Positions 53,663 through 62,797 are shown, numbered from the stretch's first letter. The stretch is 64,000 nt of DNA from Ensifer adhaerens (GCF_002940685.1 NZ_PNFP01000021.1:39897-103896), one strand, 5' to 3'. Notes: generated from the sequence alone by a model not told the origin. Made by a program: numbers and translations.

Positions 53663-54343
53663 ATGAAGACGTTGCGATTGAACTCGAACGACAGGGCGGT
53701 GCTGCTTCGCTCCTGCTTCTTCGAAAGGCTGCCGACGGCCGCATCGAGCGCCATTCTCGATGACGTCGTGGTTTCCACCCACGAGGAGCACGACCTTCTC
53801 TTTGCCCAGGGCGAAGCGCTGGACCATGTCTTCTTCGTTCTCTCTGGTCTGGTGCGTCTTTACCGGCTGGGCAAGGATGGGCGCGAAGCGGATATCGCTG
53901 TCTTTCCGAAGGGCGAGCTTTTCGGCGAAAGCGCGATGTTCCTCGGCAACCGCGCCACTGCCAATGCGCAAGCCATCGAAACGACGATGCTCGCCCGCAT
54001 CGACAGCCGCAAGCTGCGCAAGCTCGCCGAGCGGACGCCTGAAATCGCCGACGCGCTGATGCAGCTCTTGTGCCGGCACGCGCAAATGGCGGAGGATTGC
54101 CTGGCCGAAGACCGGCTGCTGACGGCACCGCAGCGGGTCGCAAGCTATATCCTCGGCAACTGCCCCGACGGTATCACCAACTTCTCCTTCCGCCTGCCCT
54201 TCCAGAAGAACGTGCTGGCCGGCAAGCTGGGCCTCGCGCCGGAAGCCTTGTCGCGCGCCTTCTCAGCGCTTCGCCGCTCCGGCGTCACCGTCAAGGGACG
54301 CGTCATCGAGATCCACGACCGGCAGGCGCTGGAGCGCTTCTGA
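53663..54343 (+). CDS. Crp/FNR-family regulator (Dnr/NnrR-like)
   Basis: Regulator of 226 residues. The cyclic-nucleotide-binding-like beta-roll (about 15-135) has LLFAQGEALDHVFFVLSGLVRLYRLGKDGREADIAVFPKGELFGESAMFL. The HTH is KNVLAGKLGLAPEALSRAFSALRRSGVTV (about 180-210), and the E..SR recognition pattern of FNR/Dnr proteins is present. No N-terminal four-Cys cluster, so it is not a classical oxygen-sensing FNR; Dnr/NnrR (nitric oxide) is the nearest style. It converges with ureG. Confidence 0.85.
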   Translation: MKTLRLNSNDRAVLLRSCFFERLPTAASSAILDDVVVSTHEEHDLLFAQGEALDHVFFVLSGLVRLYRLGKDGREADIAVFPKGELFGESAMFLGNRATANAQAIETTMLARIDSRKLRKLAERTPEIADALMQLLCRHAQMAEDCLAEDRLLTAPQRVASYILGNCPDGITNFSFRLPFQKNVLAGKLGLAPEALSRAFSALRRSGVTVKGRVIEIHDRQALERF

Positions 54344-54379
54344 CGCGAGTTCAGACGTCGGAAGCGAGGCGAGGCCGCG

Positions 54380-54991
54380 TCAGAGCCCGCCGTGCAACGT
54401 CAGGAAATCGACGATCCGGTTGATGCCGTCGCCGCGCTTCATGTCGGTGAAGACGAACGGTTTTTCGGCGCGCATGCGGGTTGCGTCGCGCTGCATGACG
54501 TCGAGATCGGCGCCGACGTACGGGGCGAGATCCTTCTTGTTGATGACGAGCAGATCGGACTTCGTGATCCCCGGCCCGCCCTTGCGCGGGATTTCCTCCC
54601 CCTGGCAGACCGAGATCACATAGATCGTCAGATCGGCAAGATCAGGGGAAAAGGTCGCCGCCAGATTGTCGCCGCCGGATTCGATGAAAACGACGTCGAG
54701 ATCGGGAATGCGCCGGTTAAGCTCGGCGATCGCCTGCAGGTTGATCGTCGCGTCCTCGCGGATCGCCGTGTGCGGGCAGCCGCCGGTTTCCACGCCGACG
54801 ATGCGATCGGACGGCAGCGCCTGCATGCGCACCAGCGCCTCCGCATCCTCCTTGGTGTAGATGTCGTTGGTGACGACGGCGACGGAGTACTTCTCCCGCA
54901 TTGCCTTGCAGAGCTTGTCGGTCAGCGCCGTCTTGCCCGAGCCCACCGGCCCGCCGATGCCGACGCGAAGGGGACCGTTCTTCGATGCCAT
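54380..54991 (-). CDS. ureG: UreG, urease accessory GTPase
   Basis: Nickel-delivery GTPase of 203 residues. The P-loop is [18 protein letters not shown] (GPVGSGKT, residues 14-21). The metal-binding CPH motif ([18 protein letters not shown]) and [25 protein letters not shown] are also present, with NKKD giving guanine recognition. It works with UreE/F/D to load nickel into UreC. It is last of the accessory half, separated from ureF by a 78-bp gap holding a family-B repeat. Confidence 0.96.
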   Translation of the reverse strand: MASKNGPLRVGIGGPVGSGKTALTDKLCKAMREKYSVAVVTNDIYTKEDAEALVRMQALPSDRIVGVETGGCPHTAIREDATINLQAIAELNRRIPDLDVVFIESGGDNLAATFSPDLADLTIYVISVCQGEEIPRKGGPGITKSDLLVINKKDLAPYVGADLDVMQRDATRMRAEKPFVFTDMKRGDGINRIVDFLTLHGGL

Positions 54992-55012
54992 CTGGATATC
55001 CTTTCAGGTGGA

Positions 55013-55060
55013 AGCAGTTCCAGGGAAAGTGTGAAGCGGCTTTCCGCCGGACTTGCGCAA
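55013..55060. repeat. Family-B palindromic repeat between ureF and ureG
   Basis: GCAGTTCCAGGGAAAGTGTGAAGCGGCTTTCCGCCGGACTTGCGC aligns with the copy at 47381 base for base over most of its length and is palindromic. It fills the ureF/ureG gap inside an operon. Confidence 0.78.
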
Positions 55061-55069
55061 GTCCATGGG

Positions 55070-55762
55070 TTACGAGCGGAAGAGCCGCGAATTGAGGGTC
55101 TCGTGTCTCAGCGCCGAAATATCCGCAATGATCGCCGCCGAGCCGAGATCGTCGAGCGAGGCGTTGGCGGCCCTGCCGGCCGTTGCCGCGATGACCGGTT
55201 CGAGCGCCGCGATAATGCCGACGCCGTCGCGCTGGCCGGTAACGCCGCAGCGGATCGCCACGGAGACGGCGTTCGATACGGAGGCGTTGAGATAGGCGGC
55301 AAGCGCCGGCTCGAGGCCCGTTTCGTGGGCGCCGGCGACCACGCCGACCGCGACCGGATAGGCGACGGTCTCCGGCAGCGCGTCAAGAACCGGATGCGGC
55401 CACGACCGCGCGGCCGCGAGAAACGCCTGACCCTGCAGCATCGTCTCCATATGCCGTTCGCGGCTTCCCGCCAGGGCCCCTGCAAGCTCCGCGGCCGCAG
55501 CCAGCCGAACATGGTCGTTCACGGCGCGATAGCTCTCGGCCAGAAGCAGGGCATCGTTCCAGCCGGATCCGAGACAAATGACCGTTTCCAGCCAGTTGCG
55601 AAGCGCGCCGGCATCCGTGACCAGTCCGTCATGAACCGCCTGTTCGAGCCCGCTGGAATAGGAAAAGGCGCCGACCGGAAAGGCCGGCGACATCCATGTC
55701 ACGAGGCGCAGCAGCGCCTGTGTCCCAAAGCCTTCAGCCATGGTGGTGGTGGCTGTGGTCAT
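55070..55762 (-). CDS. ureF: UreF, urease accessory protein
   Basis: All-helical accessory protein of 223-230 residues that recruits UreG to the urease-UreD complex. Family blocks [32 protein letters not shown] and [17 protein letters not shown] are clear. Start is uncertain: the ATG at 55762 overlaps the histidine-rich end of ureE by 29 bases, and that at 55741 overlaps by 8. Neither has a strong ribosome site, consistent with translational coupling to ureE. Confidence 0.92.
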   Translation of the reverse strand: MTTATTTMAEGFGTQALLRLVTWMSPAFPVGAFSYSSGLEQAVHDGLVTDAGALRNWLETVICLGSGWNDALLLAESYRAVNDHVRLAAAAELAGALAGSRERHMETMLQGQAFLAAARSWPHPVLDALPETVAYPVAVGVVAGAHETGLEPALAAYLNASVSNAVSVAIRCGVTGQRDGVGIIAALEPVIAATAGRAANASLDDLGSAAIIADISALRHETLNSRLFRS

Positions 55763-56207
55763 GGTTGTGACCGCCGGAATGATAGGCGCCGCGCAGCGGA
55801 TGGAAAGGCTCGGAAACCTCGGTCACGCCCGCCCCCAGGCCTTCGAGCATCTGACGGATGACGGCATCGCGGGCAATCAGGATACGGTTCTCTTCGATCT
55901 GTGCCGGCAAATGGCGATTGCCGAGATGCCAGGCAAGCTCGATCAGGTGCAGCGGATCGCGCGGACGGATCGCGTAAAGCGCCTCCGGTGCCGCGACGAT
56001 CCGGATATGACCGCCACCTTCGAGCACCAGCAGATCGCCATCGGCGAGCATCACCGCTTCCTTGAGATCCAGCATCACGACATCGTCGTTTTCGAGATGC
56101 AGCAACTTGCGGCGCAGATGCCGCGCGTCGTGCGTCAGGGTCACGCTGTGAAGCGGCGCTTTGTCGGCCGGGCCTGGAGACAGGACTTCTGTCGAGCGGT
56201 ACGGCAT
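55734..56207 (-). CDS. ureE: UreE, urease nickel metallochaperone
   Basis: Nickel-binding chaperone of 157 residues. The N-terminal UreE domain includes [25 protein letters not shown], and the C-terminal domain carries [18 protein letters not shown] with the interface histidine. The tail [15 protein letters not shown] (about 142-156) is a His cluster for nickel storage. It is 2 bp downstream of the ABM gene and overlaps ureF, so it is tightly coupled. Confidence 0.95.
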   Translation of the reverse strand: MPYRSTEVLSPGPADKAPLHSVTLTHDARHLRRKLLHLENDDVVMLDLKEAVMLADGDLLVLEGGGHIRIVAAPEALYAIRPRDPLHLIELAWHLGNRHLPAQIEENRILIARDAVIRQMLEGLGAGVTEVSEPFHPLRGAYHSGGHNHDHSHHHHG

Positions 56208-56209
56208 CT

Positions 56210-56506
56210 TCAGAGCACCTCGACCTTTTCCGGCGTCACCAGCTCGATGCGCGCCTCGACGAGCAGATCGGCCATCGCCGCCTGAAAAGCCTTCAGATGC
56301 GGCTCCTCGAAATGCGCGTCGACGGCTGCCTTGTCTTTCCAGGTCTCGACAAAAACCAGCACGTCGGGCTCGGCCGGCTTGCGATAGAGATCGTAGGTGA
56401 TGCAGCCGGCCTCGCGCCGCGTGGCCTCGATCAGCGGTGCAGCAAGCGACACCACTTCATCCCCCTTGCCCTTATGCGCGGTCAGGTAGGCGATTATGTA
56501 AACCAT
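56210..56506 (-). CDS. ABM-domain putative quinol monooxygenase (YgiN-like)
   Basis: Protein of 98 residues with the dimeric ferredoxin-like antibiotic-biosynthesis-monooxygenase fold: [60 protein letters not shown]. It lacks the IsdG Asn-Trp-His arrangement of HmuQ at 9496, so haem degradation is unlikely; YgiN-like quinol oxidation is more plausible. The ATG at 56506 has GAGGG upstream. Its stop is 2 bp from ureE, so it heads the accessory urease unit. A link to urease is positional only. Confidence 0.83.
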   Translation of the reverse strand: MVYIIAYLTAHKGKGDEVVSLAAPLIEATRREAGCITYDLYRKPAEPDVLVFVETWKDKAAVDAHFEEPHLKAFQAAMADLLVEARIELVTPEKVEVL

Positions 56507-56614
56507 TGAACCCTCGATATCTTTTCCGTCGGCCAGTTTAGCAAGAAAAAGCCTTGGCGCCAGTCGCGCGCCCACCGCATTTCAGGCGCCCGCCGCAACC
56601 ACGCGGCACAAGAA

Positions 56615-56648
56615 AAAGCCCGAAGACCGGATCCGGTCTTCGGGCTTT
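56615..56648 (-). terminator. Perfect-palindrome terminator of the peroxiredoxin gene
   Basis: AAAGCCCGAAGACCGG and its exact complement meet with an AT centre to make a 34-bp perfect palindrome. On the minus strand it ends CTTTTTCTTG. It lies 29 bp after the peroxiredoxin stop and separates that gene from the ABM-ureEFG unit. Confidence 0.85.
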
Positions 56649-56677
56649 CTCAAATCAGCAATGATAGGTCCCTGCCA

Positions 56678-57217
56678 TCAGGCGGCAAGCTTCTGGGACT
56701 TCAGCGTCTCCAGAATGTTCTGCGGCGAGGAGACGCCATAGGGATCGCTGTCGCAGTTGTCGGAATAGCCTTCTTCCTCGAACCACTGCTCGACGACGCC
56801 ATTGTTGACGACGGCGGCGTAGCGCCAGGAACGCATGCCGAAGCCGAGATTGTCCTTGGCGACGAGCATGCCCATCTTGCGGGTGAACTCGCCAGAACCG
56901 TCCGGGATCAGCTTGACGTTTTCGAGGTTCTGGGACTTGCCCCAGGCGTTCATGACAAAGGCGTCATTGACCGAGATGCAGTAGATTTCGTCGACGCCTT
57001 CGGCGCGGAAATCGGCCGTCAGCTTTTCGAAATCGGGCAGCTGGAAGGTCGAGCAGGTCGGCGTGAACGCGCCCGGCAGCGAGAACAGCACGACGCGCTT
57101 GCCTGCGAAGTAATCGTCAGAAGACACGTCCTCCCAGCGGAACGGGTTCGAGCCGCCAACGGCTTCGTCGCGAACGCGGGTGCGGAACGTTACAGCGGGT
57201 ACTTTTCTGCCAAGCAT
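56678..57217 (-). CDS. Peroxiredoxin (Prx5/AhpE-like, thiol-dependent peroxidase)
   Basis: Cytoplasmic peroxidase of about 179 residues. The peroxidatic motif is VVLFSLPGAFTPTCSTFQLPDFE (Pro-x3-Thr-x2-Cys, Cys near residue 55). A NDAFVMNAWG block and a late Cys-x2-Asp region (DNCDSDPYG) that may supply a resolving cysteine follow. The ATG at 57217 has AAGGAG 6 nt upstream, preferred over 57223. It stands alone between two urease units, with a RIME1-like repeat before it and its own terminator after it. Confidence 0.9.
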   Translation of the reverse strand: MLGRKVPAVTFRTRVRDEAVGGSNPFRWEDVSSDDYFAGKRVVLFSLPGAFTPTCSTFQLPDFEKLTADFRAEGVDEIYCISVNDAFVMNAWGKSQNLENVKLIPDGSGEFTRKMGMLVAKDNLGFGMRSWRYAAVVNNGVVEQWFEEEGYSDNCDSDPYGVSSPQNILETLKSQKLAA

Positions 57218-57232
57218 CGTCATCTCCTTTGG

Positions 57233-57327
57233 ACCACGATGATTTGGATCGGTTCGACCAAAATCATGAACGTGATCGTCTCTTGTAAGTTAGAGCGGGA
57301 TATATGCGGAGAACCGCAAACCGCTCT
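57233..57327. repeat. RIME1-like two-palindrome intergenic repeat, copy 3
   Basis: Palindrome one: CACGATGATTTGG..CCAAAATCATGAACGTG. Palindrome two: AGAGCGG..GGAGAACC..CCGCTCT, shorter than in copies 1 and 2. It lies 15 bp upstream of the peroxiredoxin start, the same placement as copies 1 and 2 relative to their genes. Confidence 0.72.
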
Positions 57328-57448
57328 GGTGCAGCTCTCGGTCGGCAGGTCTTGGGAGGATTGCTGGCAACCGAGGAAGGTCAGCCGTCTTCCTATCGGA
57401 TATTGCGCTGCGACGCAGCACGAAAGGCCCCAATTCACACGCGAGCAT

Positions 57449-57477
57449 GGCAGCCATGCGGTGGCCGCATGGCTGCC
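57449..57477 (-). terminator. 13-bp hairpin downstream of DUF2459
   Basis: GGCAGCCATGCGG and CCGCATGGCTGCC pair perfectly around a 3-nt loop. It lies 16 bp after the DUF2459 stop at 57494 and probably marks the end of the structural urease transcript. No T-tract follows on the minus strand. Confidence 0.55.
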
Positions 57478-57493
57478 GACTGCCGATCTTTGC

Positions 57494-58165
57494 TCAATTA
57501 TGGAGGCGCAGCGACAGGCCGAGGCTTGGCGGGACCGGGTTCCACAGGCCCGTTCGCAAGCCCGCCTCACGCAACGCCCGCGCCGTCCATGTGTTGCAGC
57601 CGAAGAGCGCGTTGAAACTGCCTTCCGCCTCGAAGAAGCGGTCGTTGCCATTGTAGGAAAATCCGTCGATCGGAACGACCGCATCAGCTTTTCGGGTAAA
57701 GCTCTCGGCAATGAAGGCGAGCAGCCGATCGTATCCCGCTTCGTCCAGTTCGAAGCCGGCGACGGAAGCTTGAGGCTCGACGATCCGCCCGGCGATATCC
57801 ACATGCATCACCGACCGATCGACGGTCAGCGCCTTGAACACGGGCCCGGGCTTCAACTCCGACCATGTCGGCGTTTCCAGATAGAAGGAGCGCCCGCCCC
57901 AGCCGAAGATCAGCCATTCAGCCTGCGGATGCGCAAGCGGCACACCCGCCGCTTCGACAAAGCCGAACCTTGCCCGCGTCTCCTCCGTGAGAGGCACGGC
58001 GATGTCCGTGTGAATCGGCCCCGAAAGCAACAGTATCCGCGTGCCCGCGGCGCCCGCGGCAGAGGCGGAAGCCGGCAGGAGTGGCCGCGGCAGCACCGTT
58101 CCGAGAACAACGGCAAGCACGGCCGCAAGCAGGCCGAAGAAAGCCCATTTCAGGCCGCGCTTCAT
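57494..58165 (-). CDS. DUF2459 / TIGR02117 urease-region protein
   Basis: Protein of 223 residues with an N-terminal membrane anchor or signal (GLKWAFFGLLAAVLAVVLGTV). The DUF2459 domain has GPIHTDIAVPL, EWLIFGWGGRSFYLETPTWSELK, a DRSVMHVDI block and the C-terminal FFEAEGSFNALFGCNTWTARALREAGL with a Cys near an Asn-Thr-Trp. The family is often found near urease genes but its function is unknown; the Cys/His residues suggest a peptidase-like active site, by inference. It lies 13 bp after ureC. Confidence 0.85.
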   Translation of the reverse strand: MKRGLKWAFFGLLAAVLAVVLGTVLPRPLLPASASAAGAAGTRILLLSGPIHTDIAVPLTEETRARFGFVEAAGVPLAHPQAEWLIFGWGGRSFYLETPTWSELKPGPVFKALTVDRSVMHVDIAGRIVEPQASVAGFELDEAGYDRLLAFIAESFTRKADAVVPIDGFSYNGNDRFFEAEGSFNALFGCNTWTARALREAGLRTGLWNPVPPSLGLSLRLHN

Positions 58166-58178
58166 CCTCGGCCTCTGC

Positions 58179-59891
58179 TTAGAACAGGAAGTAGCGTTGC
58201 GCCATCGGCACGACCGTCGCCGGCTCGCAGGTCAAAAGCTCGCCGTCGGCGCGCACCTCATAGGTCTCCGGATCGACTTCGATATGCGGCAGCAGGTTGT
58301 TGTGGATCATCAATGCCTTGCCGATGCCGCCGCGGGTGTTGCGGACCGCCACAAGCTGCTTGGCAACGCCGAGCTTGGCGGCAAGGCCGGCATCGAGCGA
58401 CGCCTGCGACACGAAGGTGACGGAGGAGCTGGTGCGGTTCTTGCCGTAGGCGGCAAACATCGGCCGGTAGTGCACCGGCTGCGGCGTCGGGATGGAGGCA
58501 TTCGGATCGCCCATCGGCGCCATCGCGATCGAGCCGCCGAGCAGCACGAAGTCGGGCTTCACGCCGAAGAAGGCCGGGTTCCAGAGGACGAGATCGGCGC
58601 GCTTGCCGACCTCGATCGAGCCGATCTCGTGGCTGAGACCGTGGGCGATCGCCGGGTTGATCGTGTACTTGGCGATGTAGCGCTTCACCCGGAAATTGTC
58701 GTTGTCGCCGGTTTCCTGCGGCAGCGGCCCGCGCTGACGCTTCATCTTGTCGGCGGTCTGCCAGGTGCGGATCGCCACCTCGCCGACGCGCCCCATCGCC
58801 TGGCTGTCAGACGAGATGATCGAGAAGGCGCCGATATCGTGCAGGATGTCCTCAGCCGCGATCGTCTCCTTGCGGATGCGGCTCTCGGCAAAGGCGATGT
58901 CCTCGGGGATCGACGGCGACAGGTGATGGCAGACCATCAGCATGTCCAGGTGCTCGGCGAGCGTATTCCTGGTGTAGGGCCGCGTCGGATTGGTCGAGGA
59001 CGGAATGACGTTCGGCTGGCCGCAGATCTTGATGATGTCGGGCGCATGCCCGCCGCCCGCCCCTTCCGTGTGGAAAGCGTGGATGGTGCGCCCCTTGATC
59101 GCCGCGATCGTATCCTCGACGAAACCGCTCTCGTTCAGTGTGTCCGTATGGATCATCACCTGCACATCGTATTCGTCGGCAACGCCAAGGCAGCAGTCGA
59201 TCGCCGCCGGCGTCGAGCCCCAGTCCTCATGCAGCTTCAGCGAGGTGGCGCCGGCAAGCACCATTTCGACGAGCGCACCCGGCCGCGACGCATTGCCCTT
59301 GCCGGCAAAGGCGATGTTCATCGGGAAGCCGTCGGCCGCCTCGATCATGCGGGCGAGATGCCAGGGACCGGAGGTGCAGGTGGTAGCGAGCGTGCCATGC
59401 CCCGGTCCGGCGCCACCGCCAAGCATGGTCGTGAGCCCGCTCACCAGCGCCTCCTCGATCTGCTGCGGGCAGATGTAATGGATGTGGCTGTCCATGCCGC
59501 CGGCGGTGATGATCTTGCCCTCACCCGCGATCACCTCGGTACCGGGACCGACGATGACGGTAACGCCCGGTTGCGTGTCCGGGTTGCCGGCCTTGCCGAT
59601 GCCGGCGATGCGTCCGTCCTTGAGGCCGATATCCGCTTTCACGATGCCCCAGTGGTCGACGATCAGCGCGTTGGTGATGACCGTGTCGACGGCACCCTCG
59701 GCCCGCGTCATCTGGCTTTGCCCCATGCCGTCGCGAATAACCTTGCCGCCACCAAACTTCACCTCCTCGCCATAGGTGGTGAAGTCCTTCTCCACCTCGA
59801 CGAAGAGTTCGGTATCCGCGAGCCGCACCTTGTCGCCGACCGTCGGGCCGAACATGTTGGCATAGGCCGCGCGCGACATCTTGTAGGGCAT
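58179..59891 (-). CDS. ureC: UreC, urease alpha subunit
   Basis: Catalytic subunit of 570 residues hydrolysing urea to ammonia and carbamate. Nickel-site residues are visible: His-x-His in [17 protein letters not shown], the carbamylated lysine in [17 protein letters not shown], and His in [11 protein letters not shown] and [15 protein letters not shown]. The flap [22 protein letters not shown] includes the catalytic His. Length is standard. It is separated from ureB by the two inserted genes, each within a few bases, so all are co-transcribed. Confidence 0.97.
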   Translation of the reverse strand: MPYKMSRAAYANMFGPTVGDKVRLADTELFVEVEKDFTTYGEEVKFGGGKVIRDGMGQSQMTRAEGAVDTVITNALIVDHWGIVKADIGLKDGRIAGIGKAGNPDTQPGVTVIVGPGTEVIAGEGKIITAGGMDSHIHYICPQQIEEALVSGLTTMLGGGAGPGHGTLATTCTSGPWHLARMIEAADGFPMNIAFAGKGNASRPGALVEMVLAGATSLKLHEDWGSTPAAIDCCLGVADEYDVQVMIHTDTLNESGFVEDTIAAIKGRTIHAFHTEGAGGGHAPDIIKICGQPNVIPSSTNPTRPYTRNTLAEHLDMLMVCHHLSPSIPEDIAFAESRIRKETIAAEDILHDIGAFSIISSDSQAMGRVGEVAIRTWQTADKMKRQRGPLPQETGDNDNFRVKRYIAKYTINPAIAHGLSHEIGSIEVGKRADLVLWNPAFFGVKPDFVLLGGSIAMAPMGDPNASIPTPQPVHYRPMFAAYGKNRTSSSVTFVSQASLDAGLAAKLGVAKQLVAVRNTRGGIGKALMIHNNLLPHIEVDPETYEVRADGELLTCEPATVVPMAQRYFLF

Positions 59892-59894
59892 GGT

Positions 59895-60539
59895 TCAGGC
59901 TCCTTGGGGCGAAGAAGAAAGGGGATGGAGGCGGCGAAGGCGGCTCTGCGCCGCGAGCGCGTCGACATAGCGGCGCTCGGCGGCAAAGGGATGCCATTCC
60001 CAGCCGACATGGCCGAAGCCGGCGAGTACGACTTCGTCATCGACCGTCGCGGTACTGGACAGAATGTCGGCAATGACGATCAGCCCGCTGGACGGAACGA
60101 CGTAGGGATCCGGTGAAAAGCCGGCGAGATCCTGCTCCACCCGGTCGTGCACATCGACCGGAACGACGCGAAAGCCGCGGTTGGTCGAACGGGCGAAGCT
60201 CTCGAAACCGACCGTGTAATCGTCGCAGAAATCGTCGAGATCCGGATGGGTTTCGGCAAGACCGGTGCGCATCGCGGCAAACTTCGCGCCGGAGCGAACG
60301 CACCAGATCTCCCGCGCCTGGCGCACGGCGGAATTCGTCTTCCACCGGCCGCCGCCGAGCATGGAAATCCCCGGGCGTCCGGTATTGCAGACCGCGACGA
60401 TATCGGTCCTGTGGCCACCGGAACCGACAGAGCGGCAATCGTTGAAGCGCACGACGATATCGGCTGCGTCGATCGTCGCGCCAAACCCCTCCGGCACTTC
60501 GCCATTGCCCACGATCATGATGGTGCGGCCGCCGCTCAA
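59895..60539 (-). CDS. GT29 (sialyltransferase)-like protein in the urease operon
   Basis: Cytoplasmic protein of 214 residues, often labelled urease operon accessory protein. The N-terminus IMIVGNGEVPEGFGATIDAADIVVRFNDC (8-35) resembles sialylmotif L of glycosyltransferase family 29. PSSGLIVIADIL (149-160) resembles sialylmotif S. His183-x4-Glu188 (HPFAAE) matches motif VS, which includes the catalytic His. No signal peptide or membrane helix is seen. It lies 3 bp from ureC and 3 bp from the LprI-like gene. Glycosyltransferase activity is inferred from motifs only; nothing in urease maturation is known to require it. Confidence 0.75.
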   Translation of the reverse strand: MSGGRTIMIVGNGEVPEGFGATIDAADIVVRFNDCRSVGSGGHRTDIVAVCNTGRPGISMLGGGRWKTNSAVRQAREIWCVRSGAKFAAMRTGLAETHPDLDDFCDDYTVGFESFARSTNRGFRVVPVDVHDRVEQDLAGFSPDPYVVPSSGLIVIADILSSTATVDDEVVLAGFGHVGWEWHPFAAERRYVDALAAQSRLRRLHPLSSSPQGA

Positions 60540-60542
60540 GGT

Positions 60543-60962
60543 CTAGTTTCCGTCGGGCTCGGCAACGGCCTGGAGTTCCTTCGTCCGGGCCTTCGTCAAT
60601 TCGGCGAGGCAACCGGAAACGAGCATCGGCTCCATCGAGCCCCCGCGGGCTTCGAAGCCCGCGAGCTCGCATTGGCCGTCACGGTAACCGATCCAGGCGC
60701 GCTGCGCCTTCTTCAGCGCCTCCTCCGCGCCGACATAGTTCGCATCGATCTCGGCCAATTCCTTGTCCTGTGCCTTTGTTGCTGCCAGCGCCAGCTTGTA
60801 GACCTTGTTCAGTTCCGCGTCGGCCGCCTCGTAGTCCTTGTTGGCGCATATGTTCATGTCCATCTGCGTGACGGCATTTTGGCAGTCGACTTTGTCGTCC
60901 TGCGCCAGTGCCGGCGCGAGCGGCAGAACGAGAGCGATGGCAAGTGCGGCGAGGCGTTTCAT
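60543..60962 (-). CDS. LprI/DUF1311-family secreted protein
   Basis: Protein of 139 residues with signal peptide [22 protein letters not shown]. The mature DUF1311 domain has the typical cysteine pattern ([32 protein letters not shown], then [32 protein letters not shown]). Relatives inhibit lysozyme or have unknown envelope roles. Its start overlaps ureB as ATGA and its stop is 3 bp from the GT29-like gene, so it is fully embedded in the urease operon. Its export makes a direct part in cytoplasmic urease assembly unlikely. Confidence 0.83.
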   Translation of the reverse strand: MKRLAALAIALVLPLAPALAQDDKVDCQNAVTQMDMNICANKDYEAADAELNKVYKLALAATKAQDKELAEIDANYVGAEEALKKAQRAWIGYRDGQCELAGFEARGGSMEPMLVSGCLAELTKARTKELQAVAEPDGN

Positions 60963-61264
60963 AGCTTGCCCATCACCTGCTGGCGGAAGCCATAGACCTC
61001 GCGCTTGCCGGCAAGCGGGATCAGCGTCACCTGGCGCGTCTGGCCCGGCTCGAAACGCACGGCGGTACCGGCCGGAATGTCGAGCCGGCGGCCGTAGGCG
61101 GCCTTGCGGTCGAACTGCAGTCCGGCGTTGGTTTCGGCGAAATGGTAGTGGCTGCCGACCTGGATCGGCCGGTCACCGGTGTTGGCAACTTCGATCGTCG
61201 TCGTGTCGAGACCGACATTGAGCTCGATCTCGCCGGCCGCCGCGATGATTTCTCCTGGGATCAT
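60959..61264 (-). CDS. ureB: UreB, urease beta subunit
   Basis: Small structural subunit of 101 residues: [72 protein letters not shown]. All family blocks are intact. It assembles with UreA and UreC in the trimer of trimers. The stop overlaps the LprI-like start; ureA lies 98 bp upstream. Confidence 0.96.
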   Translation of the reverse strand: MIPGEIIAAAGEIELNVGLDTTTIEVANTGDRPIQVGSHYHFAETNAGLQFDRKAAYGRRLDIPAGTAVRFEPGQTRQVTLIPLAGKREVYGFRQQVMGKL

Positions 61265-61362
61265 GAACCTCTCCTCGAGCCGCCTGGAAGGCCCGCACGC
61301 TTGCTTCCTGAGTTAAGGCCTGGGGCGCTCAACGCCCGCAAGCTACATCGTCGTCCGCCCGC

Positions 61363-61665
61363 CTAGCGGATCGGCTCGTGTACGGTGACGAGCTTGGTGC
61401 CGTCAGGAAACGTCGCTTCGATCTGGATATCGTGGATCATCTCGGGAATGCCCTCCATCACCTGATCGCGCGTCAGCACCTGCGCGCCCGCCTCCATCAG
61501 TTCGGCAACCGAGCGTCCATCGCGCGCACCCTCGACGACAAAGTCGGTGATCAGCGCAATCGCCTCGGGATGATTGAGTTTCACGCCGCGCTCCAGGCGC
61601 TTGCGCGCGACCATCGCGGCCATGGAGATCAGCAGTTTGTCCTTTTCGCGCGGGGTAAGATTCAT
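61363..61665 (-). CDS. ureA: UreA, urease gamma subunit
   Basis: Structural subunit of 100 residues: [60 protein letters not shown] and [13 protein letters not shown] C-terminus. Complete and typical. The gap to ureD (61666-61788) is filled by a composite repeat, and that to ureB is 98 bp without visible structure. Confidence 0.96.
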   Translation of the reverse strand: MNLTPREKDKLLISMAAMVARKRLERGVKLNHPEAIALITDFVVEGARDGRSVAELMEAGAQVLTRDQVMEGIPEMIHDIQIEATFPDGTKLVTVHEPIR

Positions 61666-61691
61666 GCGTCGCCACCGGTTGTTCGAGAAGC

Positions 61692-61792
61692 AGTTCCCTG
61701 GAAGAATGCGAAGCAGTCTTCCGCCAGGAATTACATAGTTTCAATGCGTTAGATCATTTCACAGTTTCAAATGAAAATATGAAATGACCTAG
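61692..61792. repeat. Composite family-B repeat between ureD and ureA
   Basis: The first half GCAGTTCCCTGGAAGAATGCGAAGCAGTCTTCCGCCAGGAATTAC is the TTCC palindrome. The second half runs TTTCAATGCGTTAGATCATTTCACAGTTTC..ATGAAATGACCTAG. The second half matches the copy after cyaC. The final CTAG contains the ureD stop codon, so the repeat reaches into the gene end. Confidence 0.75.
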
Positions 61793-62622
61793 AGAACCCA
61801 GACTTTCGGCACTGTCTTCTGCTTGCGCAAGTGCGAAATAACGGGGATGAGGATTTTTCTGAGCGTGAAGCCGTCCGGCGCGACGAAGCGGGCAACCAGC
61901 TTGTCGCGGCTATCGACCTGGAAATGGCTGATGCCGACCCCGGCCTCGCCGTCAACGAGCGAGCGGAGATGTCGCAGCATCAGTTCGCAATCCGGCCCGA
62001 CATAGAGCAACGTGGCAAAGGCGGCTGCGCCATCGAGCACCGCGTTGCGCCGACCGAGGCTCGCGACCTCCCCTGATAGCGCCAGATTGTCCGCATGCAG
62101 CAGCCTGCCCTCGACGTGGATACGCCAGCGATCGCGGAATAGCCCGGTTTGCACCGCCTCGCCCATCGCCTTGCGGCCAAGCAAGACCGCCTCCACCGCG
62201 AGGAACGTCGCGTCGGCAGCAAGCTCCACTTCCAGTGAGCGTGACAGCGCGGCACGGTCGAAAAGGATCGTCTCCTGCGGCAGCCAGTCGACGCGCGCGC
62301 CGGAGGCAACCTCGATCCGCGTCGTGACGTCGACGGTGTCCGCACTTGCCTTGTAGATCTTCTCGCAGGCCTGCGTCGTCACGGTCACATCGGTTCCGGC
62401 CCCTGCCCCTACTTCCCAGGCCATGCGGTCGCCGCCGGTGAGACCGCCGGAGGAATTGATGAGCACCGCCTCCATGGACGCGTCGAAGGTCTTCGGCAGC
62501 CTGATCTTGGCGCAACCCTCCTGATAGAGCTCGGCTATACGGCTCTGGCCAAGCATCGCCTTGGCGACCAGCCGTCCCTTCCCCCAGGCCCGCTGCGGGG
62601 CGATGCTTGCTGCCTTGTTCAT
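61789..62622 (-). CDS. ureD: UreD, urease accessory protein
   Basis: Accessory protein of 277 residues that binds apo-urease and, with UreF and UreG, directs nickel loading. Family blocks: [59 protein letters not shown]. The ATG at 62622 ([16 protein letters not shown]) is chosen; a longer frame to 62718 adds an Arg-rich stretch unlike the family. It is the first gene of the structural urease unit; its promoter lies in 62623-62797. Confidence 0.94.
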   Translation of the reverse strand: MNKAASIAPQRAWGKGRLVAKAMLGQSRIAELYQEGCAKIRLPKTFDASMEAVLINSSGGLTGGDRMAWEVGAGAGTDVTVTTQACEKIYKASADTVDVTTRIEVASGARVDWLPQETILFDRAALSRSLEVELAADATFLAVEAVLLGRKAMGEAVQTGLFRDRWRIHVEGRLLHADNLALSGEVASLGRRNAVLDGAAAFATLLYVGPDCELMLRHLRSLVDGEAGVGISHFQVDSRDKLVARFVAPDGFTLRKILIPVISHLRKQKTVPKVWVL

Positions 62623-62797
62623 GTTGCGACCGCCGAGCGGTGTCCCTCGATCTCTGGCATGGCACGCGCGGGGCCATCGCCTTGTCTTCGCGCTATCGTC
62701 CGCATCGCGGCGCGACAAGTCAAGCTATTGTTTTGCAAAGAAAATCGTCAAGTTGCTGCATTTAAATGCAGGCGCTGCGCAGAAAACAGGCACCCTC

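Noticed and set aside
57239..58420. 393-codon plus-strand frame across the gap and DUF2459
   Set aside because: It starts inside the RIME1-like repeat and runs antisense to DUF2459 and ureC; composition is Arg-rich and domain-free.
58041..60116. Open frame of about 690 codons on the plus strand opposite ureC
   Set aside because: UreC is unmistakable on the minus strand; the opposite frame has repetitive GR/DR/RH composition typical of shadows in GC-rich DNA.
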